From Streptococcus suis (GTDB lineage: Bacteria > Bacillota > Bacilli > Lactobacillales > Streptococcaceae), in the NCBI GenBank assembly GCA_002831545.1, contig CP025095.1, forward strand, positions 1,488,001-1,552,000: 64,000 nt of DNA. The letters are read 5' to 3'. A program made the translations under genes and the position numbers. This document shows, one piece after another, positions 1-7,757 of this stretch (position 1 is the first letter of the stretch; each line of letters opens with the position of its first letter). The notes beneath the pieces are model-generated. The model was not told where the DNA came from. It made no database searches and saw nothing but the letters and a program-made list of their open reading frames with translations.

Positions 1-1745
1 GTGCTAGGGTTATAACGTATCTCTGCACCACCGATAACATAGGAACTCGCCAAGGTCCCTGAGACAATCGTTGGTTTTTCTATCAACTCATAGTCAGCAA
101 AGACCGCTTCACCAGATGTGGTAAAGTTATCACCTGCAAGGTCAGAGGTCTGGACATAGCGAGCCAGTTCTTCTTCAACACGAATCGCTGTCCCTGCTAC
201 CTTATACAGCGTGTTTTGGCGTGGGGCAAAGGTTGGTGCGGGTCCTGTGAATGTGGTATACTCCCCTCTATCTGATCCCATGGCGTTAAAGACGATTGAC
301 ATATCCCCGCCATCACCAACACCAGCAGCTACATTTAGCGAGCGTGTGATTGCCGTTTCACCTGTCTTATGGTTTTTCATTTCAAGCTCGGTGACAAGCA
401 TGGTGAATTTGAATTTTCCTGTAGATTTTGGATCTATATAGGTAGCGTTTAGAATAGCATCAAATTCTTGACCAACACCATTTGTCGTTAGCACCTTGCT
501 GTCGATAATCTGGTTGGTTGTTTTATCGATCAGGTAAGCGTAGGTATCTGTACCGTCTGATGAGTTACGGTTAACAGAAAAAGCGATATAGTAGTTTAGT
601 CCTGTGCGTCGATTGAAAGAACCAGCATTGTAATCATTAGCAGGTTGCGTAGCATCCATCGAGTTAGACAGTTCCAAAATCAAAAAGGTCATACGACCTG
701 TTGTCGGATCTCCGATATAGCCATCTGGGAAGATCTGTGGTGCTGGTGTCAGACGAGCGGCTTCTGCGGCTTCTTCTTTGTTTAGAACAGTTGCATACTC
801 TGACCAGTAACCTTGGATACCGTTACCGTTATCCATGTTTGTGATAGTTGGTGTATCAGGGAGTGTCGCGCTTCTATCAGAGCGTGAGCTTAGGGTTCCT
901 AGCGCTGCGCTGAAGTCTTGCGCCGTCTTATCTGTCACTGCTTTTTGCTCAGCGATAGCGTTTAGCGCAGCCAGGTCAGCTTCTGCTGTTGTGTCGATGC
1001 TAACTGTTGCTGTTGGCGCTACGGTATCTGTGTTAGTCGTAGCTGTGCTTTGGCTAGGCTCTTGTGTCGCTGTAGCCGTTTGCGCTGGTGTTGTGCGCGT
1101 TGACGCAGCTGTTTGGGCTTTGCTAGCTTCTGGTGTTGTCGGTGCAGAAGTGAGCGATTCTGTTGTTGTCGTTGTTGTGCTAGCTTCTGTTGATTTAGCA
1201 GTTGCTGTTTCTGTTGAAGCTGTTGTAGTAGTTTCAGAAGTTGCCGCTTTTTCTTCAGCTTTCTTCACAACTTTAACAGTAACAATATTTACACCGTTTT
1301 CGGTCACTTCCTGAGAAACTGTAGCTGACTGACCTGATGCTAATTCATATCCTTCTGGTACTACTGCTGTGACAGATACCGTTGCTTTTGCAATTGTTTC
1401 TGTGGTAGTAACTGAAACTGTTTCTACTGAAGCGTTCACAAGTGTACCATCTTCAGTAGCGTACTTAACAATATAACCGATTTCAACTGTACGTTCAGAA
1501 CTTGATGAAGTCGCTGTTTCTGTTGAAGTTTCTGATGTCGTTGATTCTGTAGCACTTGTGGATGAAGCTACGGACGTAGACTCTGGAGTTGTAACTGTCT
1601 CTGCAGCTTGAACAACCTGTGTCCCAGTACCAAGTGCAATCGACATCCCAAGTAAGACACTAGCAGCACCAAAGTGGTATTTACGAATTGAGAAGTGCTG
1701 TTTCAATCCGTACCAGTCAAAAGATTTTCTTCTAGAATGATGCAT
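1..1745 (-). CDS. YSIRK-type cell-wall surface protein (adhesin-like), N-terminal 581 residues, cut by window edge
   Basis: The start ATG at 1743-1745 follows a good GGAGGATAATA ribosome-binding site, and the reading frame stays open to the window edge. The N-terminus is an export signal of YSIRK/GS type: a basic start, then FSIRKYHFGAASVLLG, a hydrophobic stretch and an Ala-X-Ala-like end near residue 53 (VQAAE). After that comes a long Ser/Thr/Ala/Glu-rich region to about residue 280, then a more ordinary folded region. Such proteins are normally exported at the septum and anchored to peptidoglycan by sortase through a C-terminal LPXTG motif, which lies outside this window. Ligand and exact family are not recognised. 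Codon use is repetitive, which creates long false frames on the other strand. Its promoter holds a homopolymer tract, described separately. Confidence 0.85.
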   Translation of the reverse strand, partial: MHHSRRKSFDWYGLKQHFSIRKYHFGAASVLLGMSIALGTGTQVVQAAETVTTPESTSVASSTSATESTTSETSTETATSSSSERTVEIGYIVKYATEDGTLVNASVETVSVTTTETIAKATVSVTAVVPEGYELASGQSATVSQEVTENGVNIVTVKVVKKAEEKAATSETTTTASTETATAKSTEASTTTTTTESLTSAPTTPEASKAQTAASTRTTPAQTATATQEPSQSTATTNTDTVAPTATVSIDTTAEADLAALNAIAEQKAVTDKTAQDFSAALGTLSSRSDRSATLPDTPTITNMDNGNGIQGYWSEYATVLNKEEAAEAARLTPAPQIFPDGYIGDPTTGRMTFLILELSNSMDATQPANDYNAGSFNRRTGLNYYIAFSVNRNSSDGTDTYAYLIDKTTNQIIDSKVLTTNGVGQEFDAILNATYIDPKSTGKFKFTMLVTELEMKNHKTGETAITRSLNVAAGVGDGGDMSIVFNAMGSDRGEYTTFTGPAPTFAPRQNTLYKVAGTAIRVEEELARYVQTSDLAGDNFTTSGEAVFADYELIEKPTIVSGTLASSYVIGGAEIRYNPS

Positions 1746-1859
1746 TATTATCCTCCTGTATTCTATGCATAGCTAAAAATAAGATAGGTAACTAAAAATG
1801 CTTTCAGATTACATCTCCCTCATTTTACTATTAGCTAACCATTTTTAGCTTCTATAAGC

Positions 1860-1900
1860 ATTATACCCTACCCCCCCCCCCAGATTTTCAAGTAAAATCT
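1860..1900 (-). promoter_or_regulatory. Adhesin promoter with poly-G spacer and palindrome over -35
   Basis: Read on the minus strand there is a perfect TATAAT at 1860-1865 and a TTGAAA at 1886-1891. The 20-bp spacer between them contains 11 consecutive G. With eight G the spacer would be the optimal 17 bp. The -35 sits inside a perfect inverted repeat, AGATTTT (1882-1888) and AAAATCT (1894-1900), which could be an operator. The predicted leader to the ATG at 1745 is about 108 nt. Promoter elements are seen directly; tract-length control is inferred. Confidence 0.6.
1871..1881. repeat. Homopolymer C11/G11 tract
   Basis: Eleven consecutive C on the plus strand, non-coding, placed between the -10 and -35 of the surface-protein promoter. 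It is the longest G/C homopolymer I noticed in the window. Tracts of this kind change length by slipped-strand mispairing in many pathogens. Confidence 0.9.
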
Positions 1901-1910
1901 TCCATTTTCC

Positions 1911-2066
1911 GCAACATACGCGAAAAGACGCATGTAACTTTTTTCTAGTTGCATGCCCATTCTGATATTGTGGATTGGTTACCTACAGGTCAATGGTCCT
2001 GACGCGAGTCCTATCTTACTCTCTATAGGCGTGGATCACAATTGTGCCACTTGGTCATTGAGTATA
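1911..2066 (-). other. Unexplained structured intergenic segment, possible RNA or leader
   Basis: The segment is dense in inverted repeats. TCAATG (1990-1995) pairs with CATTGA (2056-2061) and closes two inner hairpins: CCTAT/ATAGG (2010-2014 with 2025-2029) and GTGG/CCAC (2031-2034 with 2047-2050). The second encloses the palindrome CACAATTGTG, so the layout is that of a three-way junction. Further on, GCATGTAAC (1930-1938) can pair either with 1947-1956 or with 1911-1920, so the two hairpins exclude each other. A TATACT-like -10 on the minus strand abuts the junction (2061-2066). I do not recognise a known riboswitch or RNA family, and strand and function are inferred. Confidence 0.3.
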
Positions 2067-2147
2067 AGATTACTACAGCACAAACAATCATATTTTTAAA
2101 ATTCTTAATAAAAACCTGCTAGTCTTTTGAAACTAACAGATCTCTAA

Positions 2148-2312
2148 TTATTCATTTTCCGATTTTCTTGCCAAACGCTCTCTCTCCAAACGTAATTTTC
2201 GATTTGGATTAAGTGTATTAAAAAGTTCTTCTAATTTCTCAGCATTCCATACATCGGCTGCTGAGACAAAATTTCCATCCTTATCCTTGAAGGATATTGG
2301 TTTATCGCCCAT
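2148..2312 (-). CDS. Conserved streptococcal small protein (54 aa)
   Basis: ATG at 2310-2312 is preceded by GGAGG with good spacing, and the frame closes with TAA at 2148-2150. The product begins MGDKPISFKDKDGNFVSAAD, is acidic and then basic, and has no membrane segment or signal peptide. From memory, small proteins with this N-terminus occur downstream of obg in other streptococci; no function is known to me. It lies downstream of obgE on the same strand but is separated from it by about 370 bp of repeat DNA, so co-transcription is uncertain. Confidence 0.7.
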   Translation of the reverse strand: MGDKPISFKDKDGNFVSAADVWNAEKLEELFNTLNPNRKLRLERERLARKSENE

Positions 2313-2430
2313 ATAAACCTCCAAATTTCCATTATTACTTATTTTTTTACTCGCACAAGTTCAAGGCGACCAGCTGATACAGTCTAGCCCCAGACTACCA
2401 TACTCTCGAGTTTCTAACTAACTTATCAGA

Positions 2431-2622
2431 CAAGTTACGACATGGAGTACAGGCAGTCGATACCACTGCCTGTGCGGAATTAGTAAGGTTGGTAGGTAGT
2501 CCGCCATAACGGCTACCGTATCACATCAAGTCCTTTAGGACTTAGATGCGATTCCAAAGTTACGACACGGAGCCCAAATGGTCGATACTACCATTTGGGT
2601 GAAGTTAGTAAGGTAGCTAGCC
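2431..2622. repeat. Two copies of a hairpin repeat with covarying stems
   Basis: Copy 1 (about 2431-2496) and copy 2 (about 2556-2622) share AGTTACGACAyGGAG, then a perfect hairpin, then GAAnTTAGTAAGGT. The stem is ACAGGCAGT/ACTGCCTGT (2449-2457, 2465-2473) in copy 1 and CCCAAATGGT/ACCATTTGGG (2573-2582, 2590-2599) in copy 2. Both loops are 7 nt: CGATACC and CGATACT. Pairing is kept although the stem sequence differs. The remainder of 2313-2683 holds smaller palindromes but no gene that I can see. Confidence 0.75.
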
Positions 2623-2640
2623 AAGGTCCCCTAGGACTTG

Positions 2641-2688
2641 GCGTAGTTTGACTAGCAAGTTAACTTGCAGTCAAACTGCTACGTTAAT
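2641..2688 (-). other. Long hairpin overlapping the obgE stop codon
   Basis: Near-perfect inverted repeat centred on AAGTTAACTT, with outer arms AGTTTGACT/AGTCAAACT. It overlaps the end of obgE. It has no T-run, so it is not a canonical intrinsic terminator; it may protect the mRNA 3-prime end or be part of the adjoining repeat. Confidence 0.45.
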
Positions 2689-3997
2689 CCACAAACTCGA
2701 ATTCGAACTTGCCGATGCGAACTGTATCGCCGTCTTTGGCTCCGCGGGCACGGAGGGCTTCATCGACACCCATGCCACGCAACTGGCGAGCAAATTTCAT
2801 AACAGATTCGTCACGATCAAAGTTAGTCATGGTGAAGAGTTTTTCTAGTTTGTCACCAGATAGAACCCAGCTTGCGTCATCTGCACGGCTGATGTCAAAT
2901 TCTGGATCATCTGGGTTAAAGCCATAGTAAGCCTCCTCTTCTTGGAAATCTGATTCCTCGTAGAGCAAGAATTCAGGCGTTTTCTCTAGCAACTCAGCTG
3001 TGGCTGCCAAAAGATTTTCCAAACCTTGGTGAGCAATCCCTGAGATTGGGAAAATCTGTGGCAGTTCGTCAAACTCGTCGTAGTTGGCTGCTAATTTCTT
3101 CTTGAACTCTTCCAGATTTTCTGCCGCTTCTGGCATATCCATTTTGTTGGCAACGATAATCTGAGGACGCTCCATGAGGCGAAGATTGTAGGTTTCCAAT
3201 TCATTGTTGATGGCTACGTAATCTTCATAAGGATCACGACCTTCACTTGCTGACATGTCCAAAACATGCAAGATAACACGTGTCCGCTCGATGTGACGAA
3301 GGAATTGCGTTCCCAATCCAACACCTTGACTAGCACCCTCAATCAAACCTGGTAGATCTGCCACAGCAAATGACTCGCCAGATTTGGTCCGAACCATTCC
3401 CAAATTTGGCACAATGGTTGTAAAATGGTAGGCACCAATTTTAGGTTTAGCTGCTGTAATAACACTGAGAAGCGTTGATTTTCCAACTGATGGGAAACCT
3501 ACAAGACCTACATCGGCCAACACTTTCAATTCTAATTCAAGATTGCGCTCCTCACCTGGTTCTCCATTTTCAGAAATCTCAGGAGCTGGATTCTTAGGTG
3601 TCGCAAAGCGAATATTTCCACGACCACCACGACCACCGTGGGCAATGACAAATTCTTGACCATTTTCAACCAAGTCGGTGATGACCTTGCCAGTATCCGC
3701 ATCACGAACAGTTGTCCCCTGTGGTACTCGAACAATCAGGTCTTCCGCACCACGACCATGCATGCCCTTGGTCATCCCTTTTTCGCCATCGTCAGCTTTA
3801 AAACGACGGTTGTAACGAAAGTCCATGAGAGTACGCAAGCCTTCATCTACAACAAAAACAACGTCTCCGCCACGGCCACCATCACCGCCCCAAGGACCGC
3901 CATTAGGTACATACTTTTCACGGCGGAAGGCGACCATCCCATCGCCTCCCTTACCTGCCTTGACCTTAATCTTGGCAGTATCTAAAAACATACTCAT
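2684..3997 (-). CDS. obgE: GTPase Obg/CgtA
   Basis: Essential ribosome-associated GTPase that acts in late 50S assembly and stress signalling. The 437-residue length fits the family. Residues about 1-160 are the glycine-rich Obg fold ([14 protein letters not shown]). The G domain follows with G1 GFPSVGKST (about 167), G3 DLPGL and G4 NKMD. The C-terminal OCT domain runs from about 360 to the end. The chosen ATG at 3995-3997 has AGGG upstream; a second Met at position 3 is possible. It is preceded on the same strand by a terminator and a repeat, so it probably has its own promoter. Confidence 0.97.
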   Translation of the reverse strand: MSMFLDTAKIKVKAGKGGDGMVAFRREKYVPNGGPWGGDGGRGGDVVFVVDEGLRTLMDFRYNRRFKADDGEKGMTKGMHGRGAEDLIVRVPQGTTVRDADTGKVITDLVENGQEFVIAHGGRGGRGNIRFATPKNPAPEISENGEPGEERNLELELKVLADVGLVGFPSVGKSTLLSVITAAKPKIGAYHFTTIVPNLGMVRTKSGESFAVADLPGLIEGASQGVGLGTQFLRHIERTRVILHVLDMSASEGRDPYEDYVAINNELETYNLRLMERPQIIVANKMDMPEAAENLEEFKKKLAANYDEFDELPQIFPISGIAHQGLENLLAATAELLEKTPEFLLYEESDFQEEEAYYGFNPDDPEFDISRADDASWVLSGDKLEKLFTMTNFDRDESVMKFARQLRGMGVDEALRARGAKDGDTVRIGKFEFEFVD

Positions 3998-4018
3998 AAT
4001 TTACCCTATTCTTTCCTA

Positions 4019-4044
4019 GAAAAAAACGCTTAAAAGCGTTTTAG
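4019..4044 (-). terminator. Intrinsic terminator upstream of obgE
   Basis: On the minus strand AAAACGC and GCGTTTT form a stem followed by a T-run. It ends transcripts coming from the small DUF4044-like gene before obgE. Confidence 0.75.
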
Positions 4045-4046
4045 AC

Positions 4047-4195
4047 CTGTATTCACAAGCGAAGTGCTATATATAAGAAATCGTTTTTAGCCAATCAAGG
4101 TAGTTTTTTCAAAATACTGACTGTATTTTGAAAAAAACTAACGATGAGTGCTTAAAAACTAGCCTTAGTATAGAAGTGCTGAACAGTGAATACAG
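4047..4195. repeat. Long imperfect palindromic repeat, family R (copy 1)
   Basis: Ends are CTGTATTCAC and GTGAATACAG, and the centre is an AAAATACTGACTGTATTTT palindrome. The two arms are largely complementary throughout. Related copies or fragments lie at 10893-11000, 16055-16523, 35411-35453 and 52975-53197. This is the most complete uninterrupted copy in the window. Confidence 0.75.
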
Positions 4196-4199
4196 ATTC

Positions 4200-4328
4200 T
4201 TAATTCATCAATGCATTAATGGCTGGTAAAATCAAGCCAGCTAATGTCGCGACAACCATCACGACAACAATTACTAAAGTTACTTTTTCAAATGTTGTTT
4301 TCTTGTGTTTTTCTTCGCCGAACGCCAT
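4200..4328 (-). CDS. DUF4044-like small membrane protein (42 aa)
   Basis: ATG at 4326-4328 follows AAGGAG at good spacing, and TAA is at 4200-4202. A charged, Lys-rich N-terminal 15 residues (MAFGEEKHKK) is followed by one membrane segment (about 16-37) and a short tail. The size and layout match the streptococcal DUF4044 family as I remember it; function unknown. Its 3-prime end abuts a family R repeat, and a terminator follows at 4019-4044. Confidence 0.7.
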   Translation of the reverse strand: MAFGEEKHKKTTFEKVTLVIVVVMVVATLAGLILPAINALMN

Positions 4329-4432
4329 TGCTTTCTCCTTAATCAGTCATTGATAATTCATTTTACCATAAATTAGTAGAGCTTTCAAATCTCATCTCTA
4401 CCTACCAGAAGCCAAGATTTACCAGATTATCT

Positions 4433-4475
4433 TAAAAGGACTGCTTTCCAGCTTTTGACTAGAAAGACAGTCCTC
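4433..4475 (-). terminator. Intrinsic terminator after the four-TM protein gene
   Basis: Minus-strand stem AGGACTGTCTTTC with GAAAGCAGTCCT, followed by TTTT. It lies just past the stop at 4500. Confidence 0.8.
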
Positions 4476-4499
4476 GTTCTTTTCAGAAATATTAGACAA

Positions 4500-4883
4500 T
4501 TAACCAGATACCAAACGTTTTACTTTTAATCCAACTCCAACAAGCATAAGCAAACCACAAATGTAATAAGCAACAGGCAATTCGATTATACGACTCCAGA
4601 ATTCTTCTCCTAGAGCCAGAATGGGTAAGCAATAAAAATACAATGTAACCATAAAAGTCATGATAAAAATAATCAGCTGAATATTTTTATTAGCTTGATA
4701 ATTAATGAAAAAGAAAGCTAAAAAGATTAGAATAGAGGACAAGGAAAACAAGTTTTGGCTGAAATACCGCCAACCTGACACAAGGAAAACAGAATAACTT
4801 TCACTGTCCGTAGTATATGCAAACGGCAGTAGCATACACAATATGAACAATAGTCCCACTGCATGAGTGATATATCTTTGCAT
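4500..4883 (-). CDS. Hypothetical four-helix membrane protein (127 aa)
   Basis: The product is almost wholly hydrophobic, with four predicted membrane segments at about 5-25, 42-60, 66-90 and 100-120 and short polar loops. No motif is recognised. The start ATG follows AGGTAAAGGTT, a modest ribosome-binding site. A clear terminator follows, and the gene seems to be transcribed alone. The 4884-5042 spacer up to uvrC is AT-rich and probably carries its promoter. Confidence 0.6.
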   Translation of the reverse strand: MQRYITHAVGLLFILCMLLPFAYTTDSESYSVFLVSGWRYFSQNLFSLSSILIFLAFFFINYQANKNIQLIIFIMTFMVTLYFYCLPILALGEEFWSRIIELPVAYYICGLLMLVGVGLKVKRLVSG

Positions 4884-5042
4884 AACCTTTACCTAACTCT
4901 CTATTTATTAGCATCATTGTATTAGTAATAAATTGTAGCTTATCAAGCACTTTATGTGTATATTATAATATATATCACCGAGATTATAAAGTATCTCGAT
5001 GTATTTTTATAAGATTTTTGGATATTATTACACCGTTTGGTT

Positions 5043-6812
5043 TTACTTCAACTTCTCCTTAACCTTCTCCGCCACCTTATACGGCACACCAGCTTCTGCG
5101 ATTTCCTGCAAACTTGCTGACCGGATATTGCCAATGGACTTGAAATGCTTCATCAAAGCCTGTTTGCGTTTTGGTCCCAAGCCTTCTATGCCGTCCAATT
5201 TTGATGAGAAGGAATTTTTTGACCGAACCTGACGATGAAACTCAATAGCAAAGCGGTGAACCTCATCTTGAATCCGATGCAGGAGGAAAAATTCCTGTGA
5301 ATTGCGAGGCAACTCAACTACTTCCAGCGGATTACCAAAGAGCAATTCGTGGGTCTGGTGCTTGTCATTCTTCTGCAAACCTGCAATGGGAATGGACATG
5401 CCCAACTCCTGCTCAATCACCTGTTTGGCGACATTGACCTGTCCCTGACCACCGTCAATGATAATCAAATCAGGCGGTATCAAACCGTCCCGCAGTACCC
5501 GACTGTACCGCCGCTGCAAAACTTCTCGCATGGAAGCATAGTCATCCGGTCCCTCCACCGTCTTAATCTTATACTTGCGGTATTCTTTTTTATTAGGCAC
5601 CCCATTTTCAAAGACCACCATGGCCGACACAGGACTGGTCCCCATGATGTTGGAGTTATCGAAAGCCTCAATCCGCACAGGCGTCGGAATCCCCAAAAGC
5701 TGACCGGTATTCTCCACCGCACCGTAGGTCTTCTCCAGATTTTTCTCCAAAAGATTAAACTTCTGCTCCAGACTAACACGCGCATTCTTGGTTGCTAGAT
5801 TGATGAGCTGCTTCTTCTCGCCACGCTGGGGCTTGATGACCTTGGTATCTACCAGAGCTTCTACGGCTTCTTGGTCAATATCCTGCGGTATCAAGACCTC
5901 TGAGGGAATCAAATGTTGCTGGTCCCTGTAAAACTGACCGATGTAGGTCAAAAAGTCTTCGACCGCATCATTATAGTATGGAAATAGATTGACATTCCGC
6001 TCAATCAGTTTCCCCTGGCGAACAAAGAAAACCTGCACACACATCCAGCCCTTGTCCACATAGTAGCCAAAGACATCTCGATTTTGCAAGTCATGAGCCA
6101 TGACCCGTTGCTTGGTCCGCAGGGTTGAAATGGATTGCAGGACATCACGATATTCCGCAGCCTTTTCAAATTCCAAATTGCCAGCAGCCACTTTCATCTT
6201 TTCCTGCACTTCCTTGACAATCTTATCATCATGACCTGTCAGGAACTGGGCAACTTCCTTAGCCATCTTGTCATAGTCAGACAGGCTGGGCATGTTTTCT
6301 CCATGGGCCAGACATTGCCCCAAATGATAATAAAGACAATACTTGTTCTCAGGCAATTTACACTTGCGGAAAGGATAGAGGCGTTCCAGCAATTTGAGGG
6401 TCTGGTTGGCCGCACCCACATCTGGATAGGGACCAAAATACTGACCACCATCCTTCTTAATCTGCCGTGTAATCATCAACCGTGGATGACGTTCCTTGGT
6501 AATCTTGATGAAGGGATAGGACTTATCGTCCTTGAGCATGATGTTATAACGAGGCTTGTTTTCCTGAATCAGATTGATTTCCAACAAGAGCGCCTCGATA
6601 TTAGAATCCGTTACGATAAATTCAAAGTCCGCAATCTCCGACACTAGGGCCTCTGTCTTGGTATCATGGGCGCCACGAAAATAAGACCGCACCCGATTAC
6701 GCAGGTTTTTGGCCTTACCCACATAGATAATCTTTCCGTACTTGTTTTTATGGAGGTAGCAACCCGGACTGTCCGGAAGCAGCTCCAACTTGTGCTTGAT
6801 TAAATCGTTCAT
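5043..6812 (-). CDS. uvrC: Excinuclease ABC subunit C
   Basis: Nucleotide excision repair nuclease that cuts on both sides of a lesion marked by UvrA/UvrB. At 589 residues it is of normal length. The N-terminal GIY-YIG domain (about 12-95) shows [20 protein letters not shown] and the ERHPRL segment. A UVR motif ([19 protein letters not shown]) lies near 210-230, the RNase H-like half (FDNSN) near 375, and helix-hairpin-helix motifs ([18 protein letters not shown]) at the C-terminus. There is no ribosome-binding site; a -10 element ends six bases before the ATG, so the mRNA is predicted to be leaderless. Confidence 0.97.
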   Translation of the reverse strand: MNDLIKHKLELLPDSPGCYLHKNKYGKIIYVGKAKNLRNRVRSYFRGAHDTKTEALVSEIADFEFIVTDSNIEALLLEINLIQENKPRYNIMLKDDKSYPFIKITKERHPRLMITRQIKKDGGQYFGPYPDVGAANQTLKLLERLYPFRKCKLPENKYCLYYHLGQCLAHGENMPSLSDYDKMAKEVAQFLTGHDDKIVKEVQEKMKVAAGNLEFEKAAEYRDVLQSISTLRTKQRVMAHDLQNRDVFGYYVDKGWMCVQVFFVRQGKLIERNVNLFPYYNDAVEDFLTYIGQFYRDQQHLIPSEVLIPQDIDQEAVEALVDTKVIKPQRGEKKQLINLATKNARVSLEQKFNLLEKNLEKTYGAVENTGQLLGIPTPVRIEAFDNSNIMGTSPVSAMVVFENGVPNKKEYRKYKIKTVEGPDDYASMREVLQRRYSRVLRDGLIPPDLIIIDGGQGQVNVAKQVIEQELGMSIPIAGLQKNDKHQTHELLFGNPLEVVELPRNSQEFFLLHRIQDEVHRFAIEFHRQVRSKNSFSSKLDGIEGLGPKRKQALMKHFKSIGNIRSASLQEIAEAGVPYKVAEKVKEKLK

Positions 6813-6818
6813 AGGTCT

Positions 6819-6827
6819 ATTATAGCA
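6819..6827 (-). promoter_or_regulatory. Extended -10 promoter giving a leaderless uvrC mRNA
   Basis: Minus strand TGCTATAAT is a perfect extended -10. The TATAAT box is followed by six bases and then the uvrC ATG, which places the expected transcription start on the A of the start codon. The -35 is weak, as is usual with extended -10 promoters. Confidence 0.65.
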
Positions 6828-6882
6828 GATTTTTCTTCAATCATTAACTTGTGAAATTCTAAACATTTTTTCTAAAAAACTA

Positions 6883-6911
6883 TTGCTTTTGTACTAAGGT
6901 AGCAGTATAAT
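6883..6911 (+). promoter_or_regulatory. Promoter of the ABC exporter operon
   Basis: TTGCTT at 6883-6888, 17-bp spacer, TATAAT at 6906-6911. About 95 bp of leader precedes the first gene. Confidence 0.75.
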
Positions 6912-7013
6912 AAATGTAATTAATTGTATATATTATTCGAAGGACATTTGGAATACGGCTTGGACTACCTAGAAAGCCCCTACTTTTAGTTCACGAATAA
7001 CAAGGAGGTTACT

Positions 7014-7757
7014 ATGATACAATTTGACCATATCACAAAAACATACGGCGAAACAATCGCACTTGATGACCTAAATTTGACAATTGAAAGTGGCGAGATT
7101 TTCGGTTTAATTGGTCACAATGGGGCAGGAAAAACAACGACAATCAGTCTATTGACTTCGATAATCGAAGCCAGTTATGGAACTATCTCTGTTGATGGTT
7201 TAAACCTAGAGGAGAACCGCGATGAAGTCAAGAAACGGATAGCCTATGTTCCAGATTCGCCAGACATCTTCCTACACTTAACAGCATTTGAATACTGGCA
7301 CTTTATGGGTAAGGTCTATGGTGTACAAAAGGATACAGTTGATGACCGTATCGCTAAACTATCTAGTCTATTTGATATGACAGCGCGCCAGCATGAGCCT
7401 ATTGATAGTTTTTCACACGGTATGCGTCAGAAAACCATTATTATTGGTGCATTGATCCCTAACCCTGATATTTGGATTTTGGATGAACCCCTAACTGGAC
7501 TGGATCCTCAGGCTTCTTTCGACCTAAAACAAATGATGAAAGAACATGCTCAATCTGGTCACACCGTTCTATTTTCTACACACGTCCTTTCAGTAGCCGA
7601 ACAACTCTGTGACCGCATTGCTATTCTCCGAAAAGGGAAACTCATTTTCGTAGGAAGTCTAGATGAACTCAAATCACAGTATCCAGATAAAGATTTGGAG
7701 ACCATCTATTTGGAATTAGCTGGACGCCAACAAGTGAAGGCAGGTGAGGAAGTATGA
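7014..7757 (+). CDS. ABC transporter ATP-binding protein (exporter type)
   Basis: The ATPase half of a two-gene ABC exporter. It shows Walker A GHNGAGKTT (about 34-42), a divergent signature SFSHGMRQK (about 138), Walker B WILDEPLTGLDP (about 157-168) and the H-loop STHV. At 247 residues it is a single nucleotide-binding domain, and it should work as a dimer with the membrane protein encoded next. Strong AGGAGG ribosome-binding site. The substrate cannot be told from sequence; the family includes bacteriocin/antimicrobial exporters and EcsA-like proteins. Confidence 0.92.
   Translation: MIQFDHITKTYGETIALDDLNLTIESGEIFGLIGHNGAGKTTTISLLTSIIEASYGTISVDGLNLEENRDEVKKRIAYVPDSPDIFLHLTAFEYWHFMGKVYGVQKDTVDDRIAKLSSLFDMTARQHEPIDSFSHGMRQKTIIIGALIPNPDIWILDEPLTGLDPQASFDLKQMMKEHAQSGHTVLFSTHVLSVAEQLCDRIAILRKGKLIFVGSLDELKSQYPDKDLETIYLELAGRQQVKAGEEV

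Noticed and set aside
835..1314. Long plus-strand open frame rich in Val/Ala/Ser
   Set aside because: It is the antisense of the Ser/Thr/Ala-rich repeat region of the minus-strand surface protein, without a ribosome-binding site; codon repetition keeps it open.
6135..6647. 170-codon plus-strand frame inside uvrC
   Set aside because: Antisense shadow of a conserved gene with no initiation signals.
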